The notes below the pieces were generated by a model. The model was given only the letters and a program-made list of their open reading frames with translations. It was not told the DNA's origin and made no database searches. Positions 56,615-64,000 of a DNA stretch of 64,000 bases are shown piece after piece; positions within the stretch are counted from its first letter, which is position 1, and each line of letters begins with the position of its first letter. This DNA comes from Mycobacterium sp. URHB0044 (lineage in GTDB: Bacteria; Actinomycetota; Actinomycetes; Mycobacteriales; Mycobacteriaceae). The translations under genes and the position numbers were made by a program. Location: the NCBI RefSeq assembly GCF_000620625.1, contig NZ_JIAW01000003.1, forward strand, positions 124,001 through 188,000. The letters run 5' to 3'.

Positions 56615-58264
56615 ATGACGGACGGCCCCCTGATCGTGCAGTCCGACAAGACGGTGCTGCTCGAAGTCGACCACGAGCTCGCGGGGTCGGCGCGCGCCGC
56701 GATCGCGCCGTTCGCCGAGCTGGAACGTGCCCCCGAGCACATCCACACCTACCGCATCACGCCGCTGGCACTCTGGAACGCGCGCGCCGCCGGGCACGAC
56801 GCCGAGCAGGTCGTCGACGCGCTGGTGTCGTTCTCGCGCTACCCCGTCCCGCAGCCGTTGCTCGTCGACATCGTCGACACCATGGCCCGCTATGGGCGGC
56901 TGCAGTTGGTGAAGAGCCCCGTCCACGGCCTGATCCTGGTGAGCCTGGACCGCGCGGTGCTCGCGGAGGTGTTGCGCCACAAGAAGATCGCCCCGATGCT
57001 CGGTGCCCGCATCGACGACGACACCGTGATCGTGCATGCCAGCGAGCGCGGTCACATCAAGCAGATGCTGCTCAAGATCGGGTGGCCCGCCGAAGACCTG
57101 GCCGGCTACGTCGACGGTGAGGCGCATCCCATCTCGCTCGAGCAGGACGGCTGGGAGCTTCGCGACTATCAGGAGATGGCCGCCGACTCGTTCTGGGCGG
57201 GCGGCTCGGGCGTCGTGGTGCTGCCATGCGGTGCCGGTAAGACGCTGGTCGGCGCCGCTGCGATGGCCAAGGCCGGTGCCACCACTCTCATCCTGGTGAC
57301 CAACACCGTGGCCGGCAGGCAGTGGAAGCGCGAGCTGATCGCACGCACCTCGCTCACCGAGGAAGAGATCGGCGAGTACTCCGGGGAGCGCAAGGAGATC
57401 CGGCCGGTCACGATCGCGACGTACCAGGTGATCACCCGCCGCACCAAGGGTGAGTACCGCCACCTCGAGCTGTTCGACAGCCGCGACTGGGGCCTGATCA
57501 TCTACGACGAGGTGCACCTGCTGCCCGCGCCGGTGTTCCGGATGACCGCCGACCTGCAGTCGCGGCGCCGGCTCGGCCTCACCGCCACGCTGATCCGCGA
57601 GGACGGCCGCGAAGGTGACGTGTTCTCCCTGATCGGGCCGAAGCGGTACGACGCGCCGTGGAAGGACATCGAGGCGCAGGGCTGGATCGCCCCGGCGGAG
57701 TGCATCGAAGTGCGCGTGACGATGACCGAGAACGAGCGGATGATCTATGCCACCGCCGAACCCGAGGAGCGCTACAAGCTGTGCTCGACGGCGCACACCA
57801 AGATCGCGGTCGTGAAGTCCATCCTGGAGCGTCACCCGAAGGAGCCGACGCTGGTGATCGGCGCGTACCTCGACCAGCTGGACGAGTTGGGCCGCGAACT
57901 GGACGCGCCGGTGATTCAGGGCTCGACGAAGACCGCGGAGCGCGAGGTGCTGTTCGACGCGTTCCGCCGCGGTGAGATCCAGACGCTGGTGGTGTCGAAG
58001 GTGGCCAACTTCTCGATCGACCTGCCGGAAGCCAGTGTTGCCGTGCAGGTTTCGGGCACGTTTGGATCGCGACAGGAGGAGGCGCAACGGCTGGGCCGCC
58101 TGCTGCGCCCCAAGCACGATGGCGGCGGCGCGATCTTCTACTCGGTGGTGTCGCGTGACAGCCTGGACGCCGAATACGCCGCGCACAGGCAGCGCTTCCT
58201 CGCCGAACAGGGCTACGGCTACGTCATCAAGGACGCCGACGACCTTCTGGGGCCGGCGATATGA
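56615..58264 (+). CDS. ercc3: XPB/ERCC3-type DNA helicase (Rv0861c homologue)
   Basis: The protein has 549 residues. After an N-terminal DRD-like domain (about 1-175), superfamily 2 helicase motifs follow: ELRDYQ, LPCGAGKTLVGA (Walker A), YDEVH (DEVH box), GLTATLIREDG, IQGSTKTAER and the C-terminal QEEAQRLGRLLRPK (motif VI). It is a 3'-5' ATP-dependent helicase, probably in DNA repair. The stop overlaps the VOC-protein start by 4 bp. Its usual companion (Rv0862c-like) is 3.5 kb away here. Confidence 0.95.
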   Translation: MTDGPLIVQSDKTVLLEVDHELAGSARAAIAPFAELERAPEHIHTYRITPLALWNARAAGHDAEQVVDALVSFSRYPVPQPLLVDIVDTMARYGRLQLVKSPVHGLILVSLDRAVLAEVLRHKKIAPMLGARIDDDTVIVHASERGHIKQMLLKIGWPAEDLAGYVDGEAHPISLEQDGWELRDYQEMAADSFWAGGSGVVVLPCGAGKTLVGAAAMAKAGATTLILVTNTVAGRQWKRELIARTSLTEEEIGEYSGERKEIRPVTIATYQVITRRTKGEYRHLELFDSRDWGLIIYDEVHLLPAPVFRMTADLQSRRRLGLTATLIREDGREGDVFSLIGPKRYDAPWKDIEAQGWIAPAECIEVRVTMTENERMIYATAEPEERYKLCSTAHTKIAVVKSILERHPKEPTLVIGAYLDQLDELGRELDAPVIQGSTKTAEREVLFDAFRRGEIQTLVVSKVANFSIDLPEASVAVQVSGTFGSRQEEAQRLGRLLRPKHDGGGAIFYSVVSRDSLDAEYAAHRQRFLAEQGYGYVIKDADDLLGPAI

Positions 58265-58629
58265 CGGTCAAACGGGTGATGCCCGTCCTGACGGTGTCGG
58301 ACGTGGCGGCGTCCCGCGACGCGTACGTGGCGGTGTTCGGCCTGTCCGAGGTGATGAACCACGGGTGGATCGTCACGTTGGCCAGCCCGGACGATTCAGG
58401 TGCGTTGCACCACCAGGTCAGCCTCATGACCAAGGATGCGACGGCTCCGGTCAACCCGAACGTGTCGATCGAGGTCGACGACGTCGACGCTGCGCATGAG
58501 GCCGCAGTGGCCGCGGGTCTGACGATCGTCCATCCGCTCAGTGACGAGGATTGGGGCGTGCGGCGGTTCTTCTTCGCCGACCCGTCAGGCAACGTCGTCA
58601 ACGTGCTGACGCACCGGGGAGATCGCTGA
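58261..58629 (+). CDS. VOC-superfamily (glyoxalase-like) protein
   Basis: The protein has 122 residues in two beta-alpha-beta-beta-beta units: RVMPVLTVSDVAASRDAYVA and SIEVDDVDAAHEAAVAAGL with a final DPSGNVVNVLTH. Possible metal ligands are a His in HHQVSL and an acidic residue near the end, but the full set is not clear, so it may be a glyoxalase, an antibiotic-binding protein or a dioxygenase-like member. It is coupled to the helicase gene by an ATGA-type overlap. Confidence 0.8.
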   Translation: MTVKRVMPVLTVSDVAASRDAYVAVFGLSEVMNHGWIVTLASPDDSGALHHQVSLMTKDATAPVNPNVSIEVDDVDAAHEAAVAAGLTIVHPLSDEDWGVRRFFFADPSGNVVNVLTHRGDR

Positions 58630-58633
58630 CGGT

Positions 58634-58714
58634 CGTGACCCGGCTGCACGGCGGTCACGGTCGCGACTGTGCACTTTCGTACGCCCAAGCGGCGTGTCGC
58701 GTACGAATCCGCAC
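58634..58714. terminator. Two tandem hairpins between convergent genes
   Basis: The first hairpin pairs CGTGACC (58634-58640) with GGTCACG (58653-58659). The second pairs 58669-58684 (GTGCACTTTCGTACGC) with 58699-58714 (GCGTACGAATCCGCAC), 13 of 16 matching. They lie between the VOC and cupin genes, which converge, and could stop transcription from both sides. No T run follows. Confidence 0.5.
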
Positions 58715-58727
58715 ACTCGCCGTACGA

Positions 58728-59072
58728 CTAGGTATGCGGTCCAACGGTTTTGGCCACCGTCAGTAACACCACCGAATCCTCGATGGCGTGCAGCCCGTGG
58801 CGGGTGCGCGGCAATACGATGAGGTCGCCGGGAGAGCCGTCCCAGCCGGACGTGGAGTTCGTCACCCGCACCCTGCCCTGCAGTACCTCGAGCGTCGCCT
58901 CGCCAGGACTTTCGTGGTCGTCCATGGTGCTGCCGGCCGTCAACGCCATCAGCGTCTGACGCAGTGAATGCTCGTGCCCGCCGTAGACGGTGTGTGCGCT
59001 GCGGCCGCTGCCGCTAGCGCGCGCCGTTTCCAGGTGCTCGCGCGCCAGCGCGGTGAGTGAGATCTTTTCCAT
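58728..59072 (-). CDS. Cupin-domain protein
   Basis: The protein has 114 residues with a single cupin barrel: LRQTLMALTAGSTMDDHESP carries the first motif (H and E-like positions), followed by VLQGRVRVTN and PGDLIVLPRTRHGLHAIED with the second-motif His residues. One expected metal ligand in the first motif is D rather than H, so metal binding is uncertain. Function unknown. It is divergent from the NmrA-type gene (85 bp), which may share its control region. Confidence 0.8.
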   Translation of the reverse strand: MEKISLTALAREHLETARASGSGRSAHTVYGGHEHSLRQTLMALTAGSTMDDHESPGEATLEVLQGRVRVTNSTSGWDGSPGDLIVLPRTRHGLHAIEDSVVLLTVAKTVGPHT

Positions 59073-59157
59073 CGACAGTCCCCTTCCAGACGATCACACA
59101 TGCCATCAAGCGTTTCGACCATGGATCGTCTCGTCATCAAACCGTTGAATTCAAGCC

Positions 59158-59994
59158 ATGACCAACACCAACACCATTCTCGTCATCGGAAGCACCGGCA
59201 AGACCGGAGGGCGCGTCGCAGAGCAACTCGAAGCACGCGGCATCCCCGTCCGGCACGGCTCACGCACCGCCGACATCCCGTTCGATTGGGATGACCCGCA
59301 TACCTGGACACCGGCGCTGACGGACGTCGACAAGGTCTACGTCACCTACTACCCGGATCTCGCGGTCCCCGGCTCGGTCGAGGCGATCCGCGGACTCACC
59401 GAACGCGCCAAGCAGGCCGGCGTCAGGCGGGTGGTGCTGCTGTCCGGCCGCAACGAAGCCGAGGCCGAACGCGCCGAGGACGTCGTCAAGGCGTGCGGAC
59501 TCGAGTGGACGATCGTTCAGTGCGCGTTCTTCTCGCAGAACTTCAGCGAGGGTGCCTGGCTCGACGAGGTTCTCGCGGGCAGCGTCGCGCTGCCGGTTCG
59601 CGACGTGCAGGAGCCCTTCGTCGACGCCGACGACATCGCCGACGTCGTGGTGGCCGCGCTGACCGAGGACCACCACGTGGGCGAACTCTATGAGCTCACG
59701 GGGCCGAGGCTGCTGACCTTTGGTGACGCGGTGGCGGAGGTCGCGGCAGCCGCCGGACGTCACGTCGGGTTCGTGTCGGTGTCGATCGACGACTACGTCG
59801 CGATGCTGACCGAATACGGATTGCCGGATGACTTCATCTGGCTGCTGAACCACTTGTTCACCGAGGTGCTCGGCAGCAAGGCGCAGCTGGGTGATGGCGT
59901 GCAGCGTGCGCTGGGGCGAAAGCCCAAGGACTTCGCCGACTACGCACGAGATGCGGCGGCAGCCGGGGTCTGGGCGGCCCAGGCCGAAGCCTGA
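59158..59994 (+). CDS. NmrA-type NAD(P)-binding atypical SDR
   Basis: The protein has 278 residues with an N-terminal Rossmann motif VIGSTGKTGGRVAEQL (about 9-24), a VVLLSGRNEAE segment and a C-terminal substrate domain with PFVDADDIADVV (about 156-167). This is the NmrA/SDR-a family, which includes quinone reductases and redox sensors; it lacks the classical YxxxK pair. Function unknown. It is convergent with the large repeat protein, with 28 bp between stops. Confidence 0.88.
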   Translation: MTNTNTILVIGSTGKTGGRVAEQLEARGIPVRHGSRTADIPFDWDDPHTWTPALTDVDKVYVTYYPDLAVPGSVEAIRGLTERAKQAGVRRVVLLSGRNEAEAERAEDVVKACGLEWTIVQCAFFSQNFSEGAWLDEVLAGSVALPVRDVQEPFVDADDIADVVVAALTEDHHVGELYELTGPRLLTFGDAVAEVAAAAGRHVGFVSVSIDDYVAMLTEYGLPDDFIWLLNHLFTEVLGSKAQLGDGVQRALGRKPKDFADYARDAAAAGVWAAQAEA

Positions 59995-60022
59995 GCCGCC
60001 CACCCCCCGCTTGTGGCGCTCG

Positions 60023-63000
60023 CTACAACACCGTGAGGAGCAAGGGCAACGAAACACTTTGGGTCCCTTGGAAGTCAGTGACGACGACCGACACCGTCCT
60101 AGTGAGGGAGCCGAGAAGCGTGAACGGTGAGAAGAAGGTGACGGACCGCAGCGCTTGCTGATACTGCGTGGCCGTGCCCGAACCCGTCATGGTCAATATT
60201 CCGGTCGTGGCGTTGTAGCTGCCGGTGATGGAACTGTTGGCCGGTGGGGTGAACGCCAGCACATCGTTCGCATTCCTGCCCAACGTGATCGCCACCGTTG
60301 CTCCCGACAACGACGCGGAGTCGAGGTCGGTCACGGTCATGAGCGAATCCACGACCACTGCGGGACTGCCGTCCGTGTACAGCAGCGCACCGAGGAGCGA
60401 AGTGGTCACCACCGGAGGAAGATTCGCCGCGACAGTCGCCAGCACGGGCACCGAGATGCTCGGCAGGCCTTGCTGATCGGTTACCACGAACGACACCGTG
60501 CGCACCCCCACCAAGGTTGCCGCCGTGGTTGCGAACGTGACCGACCGCAGCGCTGCCTGGTACTGCTCCACCGTTCCGGAGCCGGTGAGGGCCAACACCC
60601 CGGTCGTGCTGTCGTAGCTGCCCGTGATCGAGCTGAGTGGTGGCGGGGTGAAAGCCAGTGCATCGCCTGTGGACTTGCCCGCCCCGATCGTCACGGTGGC
60701 CCCCGACAACGACGTCGCGTCATCGAGGATCGTGACCGCGCCGTCCAGTGTCGCCGGGGGATTGCCAGCCGTATAAGGCACGGCATTGACCAAGGAGGAC
60801 AGCACGATCGGCGCGACGTTCAGTGGCAACGCCACCACGGTCACCGCCACCAGCCCTGGGAGGCTGGCCGCTCCCTGGGCGTCGGTGACGACGATCGAGA
60901 CGGTTTTGATCGATGCCAGCGCCGTGGAGCTGGTGGAGAACGTCACCGCCCGCAGGGCAGCCTGGTACTGCGCGACGGTGCCGGTGCCGGAAAGGGTCAT
61001 CACACCCGTCGTCGGGTTGTAGCTGCCGGCGATCGGGCTGCCGCCCTGGACGTAGCCCAATGTGTCTGTAGCCGAGGCAAATCCAGTGCCGATGGCGACC
61101 ACCGCCCCGAACAAGTTCGTCGAGTCCAGGTCGACGACCGTTACGGCCGGGTCCAGCACGGCAGCGCTTCCGCCAGCGGTGTAGCTCACGTTCGCGAGTG
61201 ATGTCGCCACCAACGGTGCGACATTGACTGGTGCCGCCAGTACCGTCACGGCCACCGACCCGGGCAGACTCTCCACGTTCTGCGCATCGGTGACGACGAT
61301 CGAGACCATCTTGATCGTGGCCAACGCACCGGTCGTGCTCGCGAACGTCACCGACCGCAACGCCGCCTGATACTCCGCGACGGTGCCAGTGCCCGACAAG
61401 GTCAGCACACCGGTGGTCGGGTTGTAGCTGCCGGCGACCGGGCTGCCGCCCTGGACGTACCCCAAAGTGTCTGTGGTTGAAGAGAACCCGGAACCGATCG
61501 ACACCGTCGCGCCGAACAGGTTCGGCGAGTCCACGTCGACGACTGTCACCAAGGGGTTGAGTGTCACCGCCGGACTGCCGGCGCTGTACACCGGGCCGAC
61601 CGGGATCGTCGTCACCAACGGCGGCACCGCGCTGATCGGCAACGCCAACACCGTCACCGCCACCAGACCCGGCAGACTCTCCACGTTCTGCGCATCGGTC
61701 ACCACGATCGACACCATCTTGATCGTCGCCAACGCCGACGAACTACTGGCAAACGAGACCGACTGCAACGCTTCCTGATACTGCGCGACGGTCCCTGCAC
61801 CGGTGAGGGTGAGTACGCCGCCGGTGTAGGTGCCGGTGATCGCGCTGCCGGACGGCTGGGTGAACGTCAGCACATCCCCCGCCGTCAGACCACTGATGAT
61901 CGACACCGTCGCCCCCCACAGGTTGGGCGAGTCCACGTCGACGACTGTCACCAACGGATTCACCGCCACGGGTGCACTGCCAGCGGTGTAGACCGGGCCC
62001 ACCGGATCGGTCGTCACCAACGGCGGCACCGCGCTGATCGGCAACGCCAACACCGTCACCGCCACCAACCCCGGCAGACTCTCCACGTTCTGCGCATCGG
62101 TCACCACGATCGACACCATCTTGATCGTCGCCAACGCCGATGACGTCGACGCGAACGTCACCGACCGCAGCGCCGCCTGATACTGCGCGACGGTCCCTGC
62201 ACCGGTGAGGGTCAGTACGCCGCCGGTGTAGGTGCCGGTGATCGCGCTGCCGGACGGTTGGGTGAACGTCAACACATCACCCGCCGTCAGGCCACTGATG
62301 ATCGAGACCGTCGCCCCCAACAGGTTCGGCGAATCGACGTCGATCACCGTCACCAACGGATTCACCGCCACGGGTGCACTGCCAGCGGTGTAGACCGGCC
62401 CGACCGGGATGGTCGTCACCAACGGCGGCACGGCAGAGACCGGCAACGCCAACACCGTCACCGCCACCAACCCCGGCAGGCTCGACACCGCATCCGCGTC
62501 GGTCACCACGATCGACACCATCTTGATCGTCGCCAGGGCCGATGACGTCGAGGCGAACGTCACCGACCGCAGCGCCGCCTGATACTGCGCGACGGTTCCA
62601 GTGCCGGACAGTGTCAAGACACCGGTCGTCGAGTTGTAGCTGCCACCGATCGGACTGCCACCCTGGACGTACCCCAAAGTGTCTGTGGTTGGGGAAAGCC
62701 CGGTACCGATCGACACCGTCGCCCCCAACAGGTTCGGCGAGTCCACATCGATCACGGTCACCAACGGATTCAGCGCCACAGCCGGACTACCGGCGGTATA
62801 AACCGGACCCACCGGGATCGTCGTCACCAACGGCGGCACCGCAGAGATCGGCAACTTCAACACCGTCACCGCCACCAACCCCGGCAGGCTCGACACCGCA
62901 TCCGCGTCGGTCACCACGATCGACACCATCTTGATCGTCGCCAGGGCCGATGACGTCGAGGCGAACGTCACCGACCGCAGCGCCGCCTGATACTGCGCGA

Positions 63001-64000
63001 CGGTTCCAGTGCCGGACAGTGTCAAGACACCGGTCGTCGAGTTGTAGCTGCCACCGATCGGACTGCCACCCTGGACGTACCCCAAAGTGTCCGTCCCCGA
63101 GGTGAACCCGGTCCCGATCGACACCGTCGCTCCCGAAAGATTCGCCGAATCCACGTCGACGACCGTCACCAACGGATTCAGCAGCACCGCCGGACTACCA
63201 GCCGTATAGACCGGGCCGACCGGAACGGTTACCACGACCGGTGGCACATTCACGGGGAACGCGACCACCGTCAACACCACCACGCCTGGCGCACTTGCCG
63301 CCGCCGCGGCGTCCTTCACCACGATCGACACCGTCTTCACCGACGCCAACGCGTCCGCGGTCGTCGCAAACGTCACCGATCGCAACGCCGCTTGATACTG
63401 CGCCACCGTCGCCGTGCCCGACAGCGTCAACACACCGGTGGCGGCGTTGTAACTCCCGGCGACGGGACTCGTGCCCTGGACGTAGCCCAACGAGTCCGTC
63501 TTCGATCCGAACCCCACCCCGATCGACACCGTCGCCCCCGACAGAGTCGTGGAGTCCAGGTCGACCACCGTCACCGCCGGGTCGAGCGTGATCGGGGCGC
63601 CCCCGACCGTGTAACCGCGCACCCCCGAGGTCACCACGACGGGCGGAACATTGACCACGCTGCCCGTCACCGTGACGGGAACCACCTTCGTGATCCTGTC
63701 TGCTCCTGCGAGACCGATGAATTGGAAGAATCCGTGAACGGCGTCCTGGACCACCCCGAAGAGCCCGGGCAGGCGGACACCCACCGAATCATCGATGACC
63801 ACGGTGAAGCTGTCGGTCAGTCCCGCGGGGGGAACGGTCGAAGTCGGTGTGTAGACGTAGCTTCCGTTCGGCGCGACCACGACGGTGCCGAATGCGCCTT
63901 GGTGCGTCACGGTGAAAGCCAATGGGTCGCCGTTTGGATCGACCGCGTTGAGGTTGCCGGTCACCTGGCCGCCCAGGCTCTGGCTGATCTGCACCGGATG
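60023..64000 (-). CDS. Very large cell-surface repeat protein (5' end outside window)
   Basis: The visible C-terminal 1325 residues have no start in the window. A VCBS/cadherin-like unit (DPNGDPLAFTV, GSYVYTPT) near the left of the visible part is followed by nine tandem repeats of about 115-130 residues. Each has a YTAG start, a VTVVDVDS-type segment, GSYNSTTGVLTLSGTGT and AQYQAALRSVTFAST. Repeats 2-6 are nearly identical in long stretches. There is no sorting motif or membrane helix at the end (LLLTVL then TAG), so attachment must depend on the missing N-terminus. It resembles adhesins that are exported and held at the cell surface. It shares its VCBS-like unit with the glycosidase at 28.9-31.7 kb. 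Confidence 0.85.
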   Translation of the reverse strand, partial: HPVQISQSLGGQVTGNLNAVDPNGDPLAFTVTHQGAFGTVVVAPNGSYVYTPTSTVPPAGLTDSFTVVIDDSVGVRLPGLFGVVQDAVHGFFQFIGLAGADRITKVVPVTVTGSVVNVPPVVVTSGVRGYTVGGAPITLDPAVTVVDLDSTTLSGATVSIGVGFGSKTDSLGYVQGTSPVAGSYNAATGVLTLSGTATVAQYQAALRSVTFATTADALASVKTVSIVVKDAAAAASAPGVVVLTVVAFPVNVPPVVVTVPVGPVYTAGSPAVLLNPLVTVVDVDSANLSGATVSIGTGFTSGTDTLGYVQGGSPIGGSYNSTTGVLTLSGTGTVAQYQAALRSVTFASTSSALATIKMVSIVVTDADAVSSLPGLVAVTVLKLPISAVPPLVTTIPVGPVYTAGSPAVALNPLVTVIDVDSPNLLGATVSIGTGLSPTTDTLGYVQGGSPIGGSYNSTTGVLTLSGTGTVAQYQAALRSVTFASTSSALATIKMVSIVVTDADAVSSLPGLVAVTVLALPVSAVPPLVTTIPVGPVYTAGSAPVAVNPLVTVIDVDSPNLLGATVSIISGLTAGDVLTFTQPSGSAITGTYTGGVLTLTGAGTVAQYQAALRSVTFASTSSALATIKMVSIVVTDAQNVESLPGLVAVTVLALPISAVPPLVTTDPVGPVYTAGSAPVAVNPLVTVVDVDSPNLWGATVSIISGLTAGDVLTFTQPSGSAITGTYTGGVLTLTGAGTVAQYQEALQSVSFASSSSALATIKMVSIVVTDAQNVESLPGLVAVTVLALPISAVPPLVTTIPVGPVYSAGSPAVTLNPLVTVVDVDSPNLFGATVSIGSGFSSTTDTLGYVQGGSPVAGSYNPTTGVLTLSGTGTVAEYQAALRSVTFASTTGALATIKMVSIVVTDAQNVESLPGSVAVTVLAAPVNVAPLVATSLANVSYTAGGSAAVLDPAVTVVDLDSTNLFGAVVAIGTGFASATDTLGYVQGGSPIAGSYNPTTGVMTLSGTGTVAQYQAALRAVTFSTSSTALASIKTVSIVVTDAQGAASLPGLVAVTVVALPLNVAPIVLSSLVNAVPYTAGNPPATLDGAVTILDDATSLSGATVTIGAGKSTGDALAFTPPPLSSITGSYDSTTGVLALTGSGTVEQYQAALRSVTFATTAATLVGVRTVSFVVTDQQGLPSISVPVLATVAANLPPVVTTSLLGALLYTDGSPAVVVDSLMTVTDLDSASLSGATVAITLGRNANDVLAFTPPANSSITGSYNATTGILTMTGSGTATQYQQALRSVTFFSPFTLLGSLTRTVSVVVTDFQGTQSVSLPLLLTVL

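Noticed and set aside
60023..64000. Possible CRISPR or DNA tandem-repeat array
   Set aside because: The repeats are 350-390 bp, in frame, and encode protein domains; there are no short repeats with unique spacers.

Overview
The window is high-GC actinobacterial DNA. The right half (about 31.7-58.3 kb) follows, inverted, the gene order that I recall for Mycobacterium tuberculosis Rv0861c-Rv0886 (ercc3, Rv0862c, moaC2/mog/moaE2, rpfA, moaD2/moaA2, Rv0870c, cspB, Rv0875c-Rv0877, Rv0879c-Rv0883c, serC, Rv0885, fprB). The source is therefore a Mycobacterium, probably a fast-growing environmental type (Mycolicibacterium): the PE_PGRS and PPE genes that sit in this block in M. tuberculosis are absent, and accessory genes sit in or near those slots.

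Region 1 (1-28 kb) is a complete type VII (ESX) secretion locus with its cargo. The core genes are eccC (one chain with three ATPase domains), two different eccD genes, eccB, eccE and the mycosin protease mycP. The alternating orientation eccC(-)/eccD(+)/eccB(-)/eccE(+) resembles ESX-4, while a second eccD, mycP and an EspI-like ATPase follow eccC in a coupled minus-strand operon as in ESX-1 or ESX-2. No eccA is present. A second minus-strand operon encodes an EspG-type chaperone, a ketoacyl-synthase-III-like protein with an altered active site, a small helical protein, an EspB/PPE-like WxG protein, a YbaB/EspL-like protein, a WXG100 protein and finally one giant open frame (more than 3067 codons, running off the left edge). 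That last gene is a composite effector: WXG100-like N-terminus, low-complexity linker, papain-like toxin domain, three DUF1023-type alpha/beta-hydrolase modules, a second papain-like domain, a truncated hydrolase module joined to a glycerophosphodiester phosphodiesterase domain, and the start of a further module. This locus is the most unusual part of the window.

Region 2 (27.7-31.7 kb) holds a DUF5336 membrane protein, a SnoaL-like protein and an exported family 1 glycosidase carrying a cadherin/VCBS-like domain.

Region 3 (31.7-58.3 kb) is the conserved chromosomal backbone: redox (fprB, a diiron protein), serine synthesis (serC), cell division (sepH), RNA methylation, molybdopterin synthesis (moaA2, moaD2, moaE2, mog, moaC2), resuscitation factor rpfA with a CRP site and a c-di-AMP (ydaO-type) riboswitch, and the XPB-type helicase with its Rv0862c-like relative. 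Insertions relative to M. tuberculosis are a methionine aminopeptidase, an SRPBCC protein, a glutathionyl-hydroquinone-reductase-like protein, a DUF559-like gene bracketed by 55-bp direct repeats, and a LuxR/DUF4242/small-secreted-protein trio between the two helicase-related genes.

Region 4 (58.7-64 kb) has a cupin, an NmrA-type NAD(P)-binding protein and the C-terminal part of a very large cell-surface protein with nine tandem repeats that continues past the right edge. I saw no rRNA, tRNA, transposase or CRISPR array.
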